A stretch of 20,948 bases of DNA, from positions 1 through 20,948 of the forward strand of contig JBGTLW010000391.1 in the NCBI GenBank assembly GCA_041743835.1, read 5' to 3'. Both the position numbers and the translations under genes were made by a program. Positions 1-7,594 of this stretch are shown here, piece by piece. The notes beneath the pieces are model-generated. The model was given only the letters and a program-made list of their open reading frames with translations. It made no database searches and had not been told where the DNA came from. Source of the stretch: JBGTLW01 sp041743835. GTDB taxonomy: Bacteria > Planctomycetota > Phycisphaerae > Phycisphaerales > Phycisphaeraceae. How positions within the stretch are numbered: the stretch's first letter is position 1; each line of letters starts with the position of its first letter.

Positions 1-755
1 TCGAGAAGCCCATGGCCCGGAACCACGCCGAGTGCGCCCGCATGGTCGGCGCGTTCGCGGCGCGTGGGGTGCCGCTCTTCGTGGCGTACTACCGCCGGGC
101 ACTGCCCCGGTTTGTGGAAGCGAAGCGGCTGATCGAAAGCGGCGCGATCGGCAAGGTGAGTTCGGTCACCGTCCGCTGCACCGAGCCCCGCCACCGTGGC
201 GTGGACCGGGAGAATCTGTCGTGGCGGCTGGTCGCGGAGCTTTCGGGGGGCGGCATCTTCTTTGACCTGGGCTCACACATCCTCGATGCCGTGGACTTCA
301 TGCTCGGGCCGATCACGGCCGTGGCTGGCGAGGCGCGTAACGTCGGCCACGCGTATGACGTGGAAGACTGCGTCTCAATGCACTGGGCGCACGGCTCGGG
401 TGCCACCGGCGTCGGGCAGTGGAACTTCGCGAGCGATCAGCGCCAGGACCGTATCACTATCGACGGCACCGATGGGCAGGTCAGCCTTGCGTGTTTCGCG
501 CACGACCGCCTCACCGTCCGCCGGGGCGATGAGGTCAGCGAGCAGGCGTACCCCGACCCCAAACACATCCAGCAGCCGTTGATCCAGACGATGGTGAATG
601 AACTGCGTGGCCTCGGGCAGTGCGTTAGCACCGGCACCTCCGCGGCACGCACCGCTGCGGTGATGGACGCGGCAACATGGGGTTACTACGGCGGCCGCAG
701 CGACGCCTTCTGGGAACGCCCAGAGTCCTGGCCCGGCCGACCACCCCGGAAATGA
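1..755 (+). CDS. Gfo/Idh/MocA family oxidoreductase, 5'-truncated
   Basis: This is a partial NAD(P)-dependent sugar or polyol dehydrogenase. The reading frame is open from base 3, and the first residues are E-K-P-M-A-R-N, matching the EKP motif that closes the nucleotide-binding half of the family. The Rossmann domain and real start therefore lie off the window, and the ATG at 12 is internal. The visible part is the C-terminal substrate-binding domain. It contains the conserved GGGIFFDLGSHILD segment (bases about 246-287), whose Asp and His belong to the family catalytic signature, followed by the beta-sheet domain. The stop is TGA at 753-755. It converges on the fixJ-like gene with a 33-base gap and no obvious terminator. 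The substrate cannot be predicted. The neighbouring sugar genes make a carbohydrate role likely by inference only. Confidence 0.9.
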   Translation, partial: EKPMARNHAECARMVGAFAARGVPLFVAYYRRALPRFVEAKRLIESGAIGKVSSVTVRCTEPRHRGVDRENLSWRLVAELSGGGIFFDLGSHILDAVDFMLGPITAVAGEARNVGHAYDVEDCVSMHWAHGSGATGVGQWNFASDQRQDRITIDGTDGQVSLACFAHDRLTVRRGDEVSEQAYPDPKHIQQPLIQTMVNELRGLGQCVSTGTSAARTAAVMDAATWGYYGGRSDAFWERPESWPGRPPRK

Positions 756-788
756 CGGGAGGGTGACTGCAGCACGTGGGGTGATGCG

Positions 789-1427
789 TTACCCGGACTG
801 GACCGGGTCGAACACCCCCGCTGCTTCCAGCGTCGCGGCCATGCGCACAAGGGCGGGCAACGAGGGGGCCGCCATCTTCTGCATCACATGCGAGCGATGG
901 ACTTCGATGGTTTTGTGAGACAGGCCCAGATTCCCCGCGATCTGCTTGTTGAGCTGGCCTTCCACGACCATGCTCATCACCTGCTTCTCGCGCGGGGTGA
1001 GCCGATCGTATCGCTCGCGGATGTGCTGCTGATGGCTGTGGGTGTCGCGGTTCTCGCGGTCGATGCGCATGGCATTATGCACACGGTCAAGCAGTGCGTG
1101 ATCCGAGAAGGGCTTTTCAAAGAAGTCCAGCGCCCCGCTCTTCAGTGCGCGGACAGCCTGAGGCACATCGCCGTGGCCCGTGATCACAATGGTCGCCAGG
1201 TCGTACCCCTGTTCGATCATGCGGTCGTACATGTCGAGACCCGACAGCCCCGGCATGCGGATGTCCACGACGAGGCAGCCCGACATGTCTTCATGGCAGA
1301 AGTCCAGAAACGCCTGCCCCGACTCGAAGGTCTGCGCACGCAGCCCCGCAGACTCGATCAGCCATTGCAACGACTCACGTACCGCTTTGTCGTCGTCCAC
1401 CACATAGACGGTCTGCAACAAATCCAT
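789..1427 (-). CDS. FixJ-family response regulator (receiver + LuxR-type HTH)
   Basis: This is a two-component transcription regulator of 212 aa. Residues about 5-120 form a receiver domain with the acidic cluster DDD (11-13), phospho-acceptor Asp55 in VVDIRMPG, a Thr in VITGHGD and the Lys in FFEKPF. Residues about 143-200 are a LuxR/FixJ helix-turn-helix (LTPREKQVM...NKQIAGNLGLSHKTIEVHRSHVMQKM). I chose the ATG at 1427 because the receiver fold begins a few residues later and a GGGAA ribosome site sits 8 bases upstream. The longer frame to 1502 adds residues with no receiver homology. The gene follows the FixL-like kinase on the same strand, the classical FixL/FixJ order, so the kinase is probably its partner. 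The 239-base gap with G-rich repeats suggests separate control or a structured mRNA. Target genes are unknown. Confidence 0.92.
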   Translation of the reverse strand: MDLLQTVYVVDDDKAVRESLQWLIESAGLRAQTFESGQAFLDFCHEDMSGCLVVDIRMPGLSGLDMYDRMIEQGYDLATIVITGHGDVPQAVRALKSGALDFFEKPFSDHALLDRVHNAMRIDRENRDTHSHQQHIRERYDRLTPREKQVMSMVVEGQLNKQIAGNLGLSHKTIEVHRSHVMQKMAAPSLPALVRMAATLEAAGVFDPVQSG

Positions 1428-1495
1428 AACAAACGTTCCCACGAGAAAATATGAATCGCACCGCAACCAGAATACGGCAGACACCTGCCATACCC

Positions 1496-1563
1496 TGCCC
1501 ACCCCCGGAAACCACCGGAAACCCCCGGACTTCCCCCGGACATCCCCCCGAGTTTCCCCCGGA
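1496..1563 (-). repeat. G-rich ~11-nt degenerate tandem repeat (G-quadruplex-prone) before fixJ-like gene
   Basis: On the minus strand this stretch is about six imperfect units built on TCCGGGGGAAR, giving G5, G6, G5, G5, a broken GGTGG and G5 runs with 3-6-base linkers. Four or more G-runs of at least three with short loops fit the G-quadruplex consensus. It lies about 70 bases upstream of the fixJ-like start, in the transcribed strand sense. Nearer the gene is a hairpin at 1473-1492 (8 pairs on the minus strand, one of them T-G, loop of four). Function is inferred only. Confidence 0.6.
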
Positions 1564-1666
1564 TCACGCCGACACCGATTCTAAGGGATCAGCAGCGTGA
1601 TGTAGGGACGATTTTCAGTGGAAGCCCCTAAATCGGGCAATTTCATCGGTAACTGCGGGAAAAACC

Positions 1667-4597
1667 TTACTCCCTTGCCTCAATTCCGGGCAGCCGGAGG
1701 TGGAAAGTCATCCCACATTCGGGGTTCCGGGTGGCCCAGAGCCGGCCCTGATGCGCTTCCGCGAGGGATTGGGAGATGTTAAGCCCCATGCCCATGCCGC
1801 TGGCCTTGGTTGTGAAAAAAGGGTCGAAGATGTGGTTCAATTGGTCGGGGGTCACGCCGATGCCACCATCCACCACCTGCACGTGGACCCGATGATGTGT
1901 CGGCTCATGCAGGGTCACGATGGTCACGGCCGAGTCCGGCCCGGCTTGCGCATTAGCCTGTGTGGCCTCGATCGCGTTGCGCAGCAGGTTGAGGATGATC
2001 TGCTCGATCTGGATCTGGTCCGCTTCGACTTGGGGTAAATCCCCCGCCAACTTCAAGCGGATCGCAACGCCAGCCTCCCGCGCATCGTGCTCCATCAGGC
2101 CCACCGCCTCGCGCACGGTGTGGTTGATGTCGGTAGCACGCCGCTTGGGGTCGCCCTTCTTCACAAACTCCCGCAGCCGCTGGATGATCTGTCCGGCCCG
2201 CTCGGATTGCTGCCCCGCCCGCCGCAGCGCATCGAGCAACTGAGCCTCATCCACCTGGCCGCGATCGAACCGCCGGAGGCAGCCGCTGATGTAGTTGCTG
2301 ATCGCGGCGAGCGGCTGATTGAGTTCGTGCGCCAGCCCCGACGCCATCTCTCCCATCGTGGACAGCCGCGCCACGTGCGCCAGCTCTGCCTGGTGCTCGC
2401 GCTGGAGTTGTTCCTGTCGTCGTAGCTCGGTGATGTCGCGTTGGATGGAGACCCAGTGGGTGATCGCTCCGAAGGCATCTCGCACCGGGGCGATATGCCA
2501 TTCGAGGTGGAAGGGTTTGCCATCCTTGCGGTAATTGGTTGTGTGGCCGTGGAACGGCTCACCCGCTTTGAGGGCCTCACGCACGCGATCAAGCACGGGT
2601 CGATCTGTCGCCGGGCCTTGCAACATGCGGGGCGTCTGGCCGATCGCCTCGTCCTTGGTGTACCCGGTGAGCCGTGTGAAGGCGGGGTTGACGTAAAGGA
2701 TGCGCGGGCCGGGCAGGTCGATCGTGGCATCGGTGATGACGACGGAATCGCCGACCTGATCGATGGCGGCTTGCACAAGTTTCAAGGCATTTTCAGTCTG
2801 CTTGTGGTCGGTCATGTCACGGAACACGATCACGCCGCCCATCACCTGGCCGTGCTCATTGACCAGCGGCCTTGCGTTGATGCTAAGCGTGTGGGCGGCC
2901 AGGTCGCCGTCGCGGCGGACAAGCAACTCAGCCTCATCGACCGGCTCGCCCGCGATCGCCCGCGCAAGCGGCAGGTCCTCCGGCCGATACATCGTTTTGC
3001 CATCGGGCATGTAGCAACGGTATGCGTCTGGCCAGCGCTCGATCGGCAGGTTCTGCGCGCCCAGGCCGATGATCTGTGTCGCGGCCTTGTTCCAGATGAG
3101 GAACCGGCCCTCACTGTTCGCCACGATCACGCCCTCGGCGGTGTTGTCCAGCATCAACTCAAGGATGTCCGACTGCTCACGCAACGACCGGGCGATCTGC
3201 TCGCGCTCGGCCACCTCCACCTCTAATCGCTTATTCACCTCCTCCAACTCGGCGGTGCGCGTCTGGACACGTTGCTCGAGCTCGGCATTGAGAGCGCGGA
3301 CCTGCCCCTCGGCACGGACACGGTCGGTGATGTCCGTCACCATGTTGACCACACCGGCGAAACGGCTCTGCGCGTCGAAGGTTGACGTGGATGAAAAAAT
3401 GGTCCAGACCTCACCGCCATCGGAGCGTCGCAGGCGGAACTCCCGCTGCTCGGAGACCCCGGATTCCCGCTGCCGCAGCCAGGCCTCCGCCGCGGGCCGA
3501 TCAGCCTCATGGATGTACGCCAACAGGTTGGCCCCGATCATCTGCTCGGGAGCGGCGAGGAGCATACGGGCCATGCGGCCGTTGGCCTGTGTGGTCTGGC
3601 CCTTGGCGTCGATGACCCAGACCCCCTCGTAGGCGGTGTCGATGATCTCACGGTACCGCTTCTCGCTCGCGCGCAGCGCTTCGTCCGCGAGGAAGCGCTC
3701 GGTCACGTCCTGCACAAACGACAGCATGGAAGATGGGGCGCCGGTTTCATCGCGCAGGACCGTGGTGATCCATTCGCAGTGCACGATCTGGTTGGAACGG
3801 GTGTAGTTGCGGTTGCGCACGATGACCGCGTTGGTCTCACCCGCGAGCAGCTTGGATGTGAACTCGCGCACCCGCGGCAGGTCGTCGGGGTGGACAAAGG
3901 CCCAGTCATCCCAAGCCTTGCCCATCACCTCTGACACCGGCCAACCAAAGATCTCCTCGGCCCGGCCGGACCAGCGAATGACACGCCAACGCTCGTCCCA
4001 TTCCACCACGGCTACCGGCAGGTGGTCGAAGTAGAGGTTAAGACGCTCGTGCGCTTGCCGCAGTTCCCGCTGCGCCCGCTCGTATTCGGTGACATCGCTG
4101 ATGAATCCCTCGAGAAAATCGACCCGGTCACCCTCGAAGATCGCCACGCCGGTCTCATTGGCCCAGAGCCAGCGCCCGTCGCGGTGCTTGAGGCGGTAGC
4201 GCAGGTTGAAGGGCTGACGCAGCCGGATCGCCTCGCTGACCCCGACTGTCACGCCCCGTACATCATCGGGATGGAACAGGTCCACAAAACTGATGCGGTC
4301 GGCCATGAAATCAGCGGCCGTGTAACCGGTCAGCTGATAGACCGACTCCGTGATGTAAAGCATGTGGTAGCGGGAATCATTGCGGCAGAGGTAGATGACG
4401 CCGGGGGCATTCGCAGCCAGCAAACGCAGGTGCTCATGGCTTAAGGCAGGCGAGGCAGTCATGCCACCCGATGGACCATCACCCTCACCGATCCTCACCC
4501 CCGCGGCTGCACACTGCTGCTCCAACTCAGCCACGCGGCGGCGCAGCAAGGCCAGCTCTTGCAGGGGGTTTGGCGTTGGGATTTGCGAGTCTGGCAT
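1667..4597 (-). CDS. Multi-PAS sensor histidine kinase, FixL-like
   Basis: This sensor kinase of 976 aa has no predicted membrane segment, so it is probably cytoplasmic. Domain order: N-terminal coiled coil (12-35); PAS at about 55-172, 185-300, 310-428, 475-597 and 603-725; a coiled coil at about 428-475; a HisKA dimerisation domain at about 738-815 with phospho-accepting His757 in GLAHELNQPLAAISNY; then a HATPase domain with N box NLLRNAIEA (870-878), G1 VDGGIGV (909-915, Gly where Asn is often found), F box DPFFTTK (925-931) and G2 GMGMGL (934-939). The H-box type is that of FixL. The fifth PAS carries TPRMLQGPATD where LOV photoreceptors have NCRFLQG, so the photoactive Cys is absent. The ATG at 4597 has GGGGG upstream and starts 22 bases after the BtpA stop, implying co-transcription. 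The ligand is unknown. Confidence 0.94.
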   Translation of the reverse strand: MPDSQIPTPNPLQELALLRRRVAELEQQCAAAGVRIGEGDGPSGGMTASPALSHEHLRLLAANAPGVIYLCRNDSRYHMLYITESVYQLTGYTAADFMADRISFVDLFHPDDVRGVTVGVSEAIRLRQPFNLRYRLKHRDGRWLWANETGVAIFEGDRVDFLEGFISDVTEYERAQRELRQAHERLNLYFDHLPVAVVEWDERWRVIRWSGRAEEIFGWPVSEVMGKAWDDWAFVHPDDLPRVREFTSKLLAGETNAVIVRNRNYTRSNQIVHCEWITTVLRDETGAPSSMLSFVQDVTERFLADEALRASEKRYREIIDTAYEGVWVIDAKGQTTQANGRMARMLLAAPEQMIGANLLAYIHEADRPAAEAWLRQRESGVSEQREFRLRRSDGGEVWTIFSSTSTFDAQSRFAGVVNMVTDITDRVRAEGQVRALNAELEQRVQTRTAELEEVNKRLEVEVAEREQIARSLREQSDILELMLDNTAEGVIVANSEGRFLIWNKAATQIIGLGAQNLPIERWPDAYRCYMPDGKTMYRPEDLPLARAIAGEPVDEAELLVRRDGDLAAHTLSINARPLVNEHGQVMGGVIVFRDMTDHKQTENALKLVQAAIDQVGDSVVITDATIDLPGPRILYVNPAFTRLTGYTKDEAIGQTPRMLQGPATDRPVLDRVREALKAGEPFHGHTTNYRKDGKPFHLEWHIAPVRDAFGAITHWVSIQRDITELRRQEQLQREHQAELAHVARLSTMGEMASGLAHELNQPLAAISNYISGCLRRFDRGQVDEAQLLDALRRAGQQSERAGQIIQRLREFVKKGDPKRRATDINHTVREAVGLMEHDAREAGVAIRLKLAGDLPQVEADQIQIEQIILNLLRNAIEATQANAQAGPDSAVTIVTLHEPTHHRVHVQVVDGGIGVTPDQLNHIFDPFFTTKASGMGMGLNISQSLAEAHQGRLWATRNPECGMTFHLRLPGIEARE

Positions 4598-4619
4598 GAA
4601 TGCCCCCGAGCGTAAGTGG

Positions 4620-5426
4620 TCAGCCCAATCGTGAAACCAAGGCCTTGACGCGTGCCGGATCGACCGCGCCATCGACGCGGCCGTGATGCTTAAACGATGT
4701 ACCCACGATGAAACCATCGGCGAAGGGGGACAACGCATCGACCGTCTCTGCCGTCGCACCGCTGCCGACAAACACCGGCGTGTCGCCCGCGGCCTGCTTC
4801 ACCCTGGCCACGGCCTCGGGGTCCGTCGGCGCGCCGGTGCCCCAGCCCGAGACGATAATCCCATCCGCCAGCCCGCGGTGGATCAGCTCGTCCACTTCCT
4901 CCGCAATCGGCCGAGCAACCAGAGGCGCCGCGTGCTTGACCTGCACATCAGCCAGCACTTTCACGTGGCCAGCATGGAGCGCTCGACGATCCCGCATCAG
5001 CCCGGCCGCGATGCCCTCGATCAAGCCCTGGTCCGTCACCGTCGCGCCGGTGAGCACGTTCACACGGATGAACTGAGCGCCCACAGCCGCGGCGATCGCC
5101 AACGCTGATCGGCCGTCATTTCGCAGCACATTGATCCCGAGCGGCAAGCGTGTGGCGTCGCGCACCGCGGCGGCGAGCACCGACATCGCGGCGACGGTCT
5201 GCGCACCGACGCGGCCCTTGTGAAACGGCACATCCCCGAAGTTCTCGATCATCAGCCCGTGGACACCGCCCGTCTCAAGCGCCCGGCAATCGGCCAGCAC
5301 CGCATCGCGGATCGCGCCCATGTCCCCGGCGAACGCAGGCGAGCCGGGCAGCGCGGGGAGATGGATCATCCCGATCACCGGCTTAGGTACATCACGCCAT
5401 TGCTCGCAGATCCCGGTCGCGCCCAT
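4620..5426 (-). CDS. BtpA/SgcQ family TIM-barrel protein
   Basis: This 268-aa protein is clearly of the BtpA/SgcQ family. Family signatures include PVIGMIHLPALPGSP (16-30), GVHGLMIENFGDVPF (54-68), RVNVLTGATVTDQGLI (121-136), LADVQVKHAAPL (158-169), DGIIVSGWGTGAPTD (188-202) and the phosphate-type loop VFVGSGAT (218-225). The fold is a (beta/alpha)8 barrel, predicted cytoplasmic. In cyanobacteria BtpA affects photosystem I accumulation. In other bacteria relatives occur in sugar or nucleoside loci, and the reaction is not established, so I give none. The stop is 22 bases before the kinase start. No Shine-Dalgarno at normal spacing precedes the ATG. Weak promoter-like hexamers TTGTCC (5456-5461) and TAACGT (5433-5438), 17 bases apart, would place transcription start at the ATG itself, so a leaderless message is possible but weakly supported. 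Confidence 0.9.
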   Translation of the reverse strand: MGATGICEQWRDVPKPVIGMIHLPALPGSPAFAGDMGAIRDAVLADCRALETGGVHGLMIENFGDVPFHKGRVGAQTVAAMSVLAAAVRDATRLPLGINVLRNDGRSALAIAAAVGAQFIRVNVLTGATVTDQGLIEGIAAGLMRDRRALHAGHVKVLADVQVKHAAPLVARPIAEEVDELIHRGLADGIIVSGWGTGAPTDPEAVARVKQAAGDTPVFVGSGATAETVDALSPFADGFIVGTSFKHHGRVDGAVDPARVKALVSRLG

Positions 5427-5492
5427 GACCCCACGTTATCCGGCCTCACCAGCCCGGACAACCGCCGGCCCGCCTGTTCGCGTGGGGGAACC

Positions 5493-5521
5493 TTGACCCG
5501 GCCCCCTTTGGTGCGGATACT
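5493..5521 (+). promoter_or_regulatory. Sigma-70-type promoter for tRNA-like RNA / tRNase Z gene
   Basis: TTGACC at 5493-5498 (5 of 6 to consensus) is followed after exactly 17 bases by GATACT at 5516-5521 (4 of 6). The predicted start is near 5528, only about 14 bases before the tRNA-like structure and about 200 bases before the tRNase Z start codon. Confidence 0.6.
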
Positions 5522-5540
5522 GTGACGTACTGATGTCAGC

Positions 5541-5645
5541 CGTTGGCATCCGTTTGGGCTGTGGCACGGGTGGCCGTATGAGCCGCCATGCCGGGCGGGT
5601 TCCGTGATCGCACGGGCCCTGTGGGTTCGATCCCCACGCCGGCCT
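5541..5645 (+). ncRNA. tRNA-like RNA with perfect T-arm, non-canonical cloverleaf
   Basis: A perfect T-arm is present: stem GTGGG/CCCAC (5621-5625/5633-5637) around the exact loop TTCGATC. Upstream and in tRNA order I can pair an acceptor-like stem 5542-5547/5638-5643 (six pairs, two of them G-U), a D-like stem CCGT/ACGG (5550-5553/5566-5569), a 5-bp stem with a 7-base loop in the anticodon position (5570-5574/5582-5586) and a long variable-arm-like hairpin (5593-5596/5616-5619 plus CCGTG/CACGG at 5602-5606/5611-5615). It is not an ordinary tRNA. The anticodon loop CGTATGA lacks the invariant T33, U8 is absent, the variable arm is oversized and no CCA is encoded. It may be a pseudo-tRNA, an atypical tRNA or a regulatory mimic. 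Only the T-arm is beyond doubt. Confidence 0.45.
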
Positions 5646-5672
5646 GTTCTCCAGGTCTGAAGCCCGCCCGAT

Positions 5673-5717
5673 GAGCGATCGGCGCATGGCTGGAGGTGTC
5701 CTGTTCGCCGATCGCTC
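5673..5717 (+). promoter_or_regulatory. 12-bp perfect hairpin in tRNase Z leader
   Basis: GAGCGATCGGCG (5673-5684) and CGCCGATCGCTC (5706-5717) form a perfect 12-bp stem. The 21-base loop contains GGAGG (5692-5696). The stem ends 14 bases before the ATG at 5732. There is no U-tract, so it is not a standard intrinsic terminator. It could end the tRNA-like transcript weakly, stabilise the 3' product after processing, or control translation. Confidence 0.6.
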
Positions 5718-5731
5718 GTTGGACCCCCTTT

Positions 5732-6649
5732 ATGCTTCCAAGCGAACCGGCCCGTCGCCCGCAACTCGGCTTCCTCTACCTGCACCCCTACCGCGTCCAG
5801 GGCATCTCGATCGCCGGCGAGGAAAGCGCGATACACATCCCCGAGTTGGATGTGTGCTTTGACATGGGTGTGTGCGAGAAGCCGATGCTCACGGCGAACT
5901 TTGTGGCGCTAAGCCACAGCCACATGGACCACACCGCAGCCATCGCCTACTACTTCTCCCAGAGAAACTTCCAGGGGATGGGCACGGGCACGCTGCTCTG
6001 CCACGCTACGCTGGAGAAGCCGCTCCACAACCTGATGCAAGCGTGGGTCGATATCGAGTGCCAGCGCACGCCTTACAACATCATCCCCATGACCGACGGG
6101 CAGGAGCAGCAGGTCAAGAACAACATCTCCCTGCGGGCTTTCGAGACCCGGCACACCGTGCCGTCCCTCGGCTATGTCGCGATGGAGAAGCGTTCCAAGC
6201 TGCGGGAAGAGTTCGTCGGCCTGTCGCAGGAGCGCCTCGTTGAGTTGAAGAATGGCGGCACCGAGATCACACAGCGGCTGGAGATCCCGCTGGTCGCGTA
6301 CACCGGCGATACCGCGTGGGGCCCACACTTCGAGAAGGCAGAGGTGATGAACGCCAAAATCCTGATCACCGAATGCACCTTCATGGAGCCGGGCGACCAC
6401 AAACGTGCAGCGATCGGCAAGCACCTGCACCTTCAGCACATCGTCGATCTGCTGGAGGCAAGCACCGCGGAGGCGATCGTGCTGACACACCTGTCACGCC
6501 GGACGCATATCGTGGCTGCGCGTGAGCTGATCGATCGCATGGTCCCCCCGCGACACCGCGATCGGCTGTTCATCCTGATGGACAGCCGGACCAACCGTCA
6601 GCGGTATGAGAATCAGGTCGCCGCAGTCGCTGCCCAGAATCCGGGCTGA
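5732..6649 (+). CDS. tRNase Z-like metallo-beta-lactamase-fold endonuclease (plant TRZ type)
   Basis: This 305-aa protein is predicted to cut tRNA precursors 3' of the discriminator base. It has the HxHxDH zinc motif SHSHMDH (61-67), His141 in HTVPSLGY, Asp193 in the TGDT motif, the TECTF segment (213-217) and HLS (253-255). Overall layout, including YRVQGISIAGE, the FDMG strand, the GLSQERLVELKNGGTEIT segment and the spacing to TGDT, matches short plant-type tRNase Z proteins better than the E. coli ElaC/Rbn form. This comparison is from memory of the family. The ATG at 5732 is preferred because family homology starts about 20 residues on. The alternative GTG at 5696 lies inside the leader hairpin loop. 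No clear ribosome site precedes 5732. Its leader contains the tRNA-like element, and it is followed by an rRNA methyltransferase gene. Confidence 0.85.
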   Translation: MLPSEPARRPQLGFLYLHPYRVQGISIAGEESAIHIPELDVCFDMGVCEKPMLTANFVALSHSHMDHTAAIAYYFSQRNFQGMGTGTLLCHATLEKPLHNLMQAWVDIECQRTPYNIIPMTDGQEQQVKNNISLRAFETRHTVPSLGYVAMEKRSKLREEFVGLSQERLVELKNGGTEITQRLEIPLVAYTGDTAWGPHFEKAEVMNAKILITECTFMEPGDHKRAAIGKHLHLQHIVDLLEASTAEAIVLTHLSRRTHIVAARELIDRMVPPRHRDRLFILMDSRTNRQRYENQVAAVAAQNPG

Positions 6650-6747
6650 CAGACCTGTCGTAAGGAACGGCCTGCGTCGATCAAACAAGTTTGTACACCC
6701 GCAAATGTGCCCCGCGTTGTCGCACCATCCCGTGTGCAGGAGTGTCC

Positions 6748-7548
6748 ATGCCGCCGAGCGTCGGAGTCATTGCAGTGGGGGCGGGCCTCGCTGAGTGTGC
6801 CGCGGAGTTAGCGGAAGAACTCGCCCTGCCGACCGATGCGGACGCGGATGTGCTGTTGGTGCTGACGCAAGACCGCATCGAGTGCCGTGTCCAGCGGGGG
6901 GACGCAGTGCTCGTCGCCGCCAACCCCACGTGGATCGACCTCACCGCCATCGACACGGCCTCCGGCCCCGGGCGATCACTCCAGAACCCGATGCTCAAGG
7001 CCGTCGGCATCCGCAAGGGCGACCCCACCCGCCCGCATGTGCTCGATGCCACCGGCGGATTCGGGGAAGACGCGTGGCTGCTCGCGGCAGCGGGGTGTGA
7101 TGTCACCGTGTGCGAGCGTCACCCCGCCCTCTTTGCCTTGCTGCGTGACGCGATTCAACGGGCCTCCATCACACAACCCACCATCGCCAGCCACATCGCC
7201 GTGCGACACGCGGACGCGATTGACGTGTTGGCTGGTTTCGGAGATACCCCAGCCACACCCCCAGCCACACCCCCGCCCTTCACGGTCATCTACCTGGACC
7301 CGATGTTTCGTGTCCACCGCAAGACCGCGCAGCGCAAGCCCATGCGGTTGGCGGAGATGCTCCTGTGCGACGAACCCGATGACGCGCCTACGCTGCTGGC
7401 CATAGCTTTGGCCACATCCGCTCGCCGGGTGGTCGTCAAGCGGCCGCGCAAGGCCCCCGCCCTGCCCGGCCCCCCGCCGCTCACCAGCCACCTGGGGAAA
7501 GCGCTCCGCTTTGACGTTTACCGCCCGGCCGGTCTTTCGCACGACTAG
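6748..7548 (+). CDS. rsmJ: RsmJ-type 16S rRNA (guanine-N2)-methyltransferase
   Basis: This 266-aa class I SAM-dependent methyltransferase matches RsmJ, which methylates G1516 of 16S rRNA in E. coli. Signatures: LQNPMLKAVGIRKG (78-91) before the fold, motif I VLDATGGFGEDAW (98-110), acidic Glu123 in VCERHPAL, the catalytic-loop motif YLDPMF (182-187), and the C-terminal VVVKRPRKAPAL...RFDVYRP. The usual DPMFP is DPMFR here. The ATG at 6748 has AGGAG five bases upstream. The frame continues open upstream from a TTG at 6691, but without support. A twelve-base direct repeat near 7250-7273 encodes a PATPPATPP linker just before the YLDPMF strand. It lies 98 bases after the tRNase Z gene on the same strand, giving an RNA-maturation pair. 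Confidence 0.82.
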   Translation: MPPSVGVIAVGAGLAECAAELAEELALPTDADADVLLVLTQDRIECRVQRGDAVLVAANPTWIDLTAIDTASGPGRSLQNPMLKAVGIRKGDPTRPHVLDATGGFGEDAWLLAAAGCDVTVCERHPALFALLRDAIQRASITQPTIASHIAVRHADAIDVLAGFGDTPATPPATPPPFTVIYLDPMFRVHRKTAQRKPMRLAEMLLCDEPDDAPTLLAIALATSARRVVVKRPRKAPALPGPPPLTSHLGKALRFDVYRPAGLSHD

Positions 7549-7594
7549 AATGAGCCAAGAACCTCCACGTCTTTCCAACGAAGGAGATGATGAG

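Noticed and set aside
888..1454. Plus-strand 188-codon open frame
   Set aside because: It is antisense to the fixJ-like gene, whose motifs are unmistakable. The frame is a by-product of high GC.
5541..5645. Ordinary tRNA, tRNA-Sec, tmRNA or 4.5S RNA
   Set aside because: There is no T33 or TCA anticodon, the acceptor is imperfect, there is no tag frame and no SRP tetraloop motif. Hence only 'tRNA-like'.
6676..6693. CAAAC-AA-GTTTG palindrome between the tRNase Z and rsmJ genes
   Set aside because: Only five base pairs, with no partner copy or promoter elements around it.
7250..7273. Twelve-base tandem duplication in rsmJ
   Set aside because: It encodes a short Pro/Thr linker in frame and looks like ordinary coding slippage.
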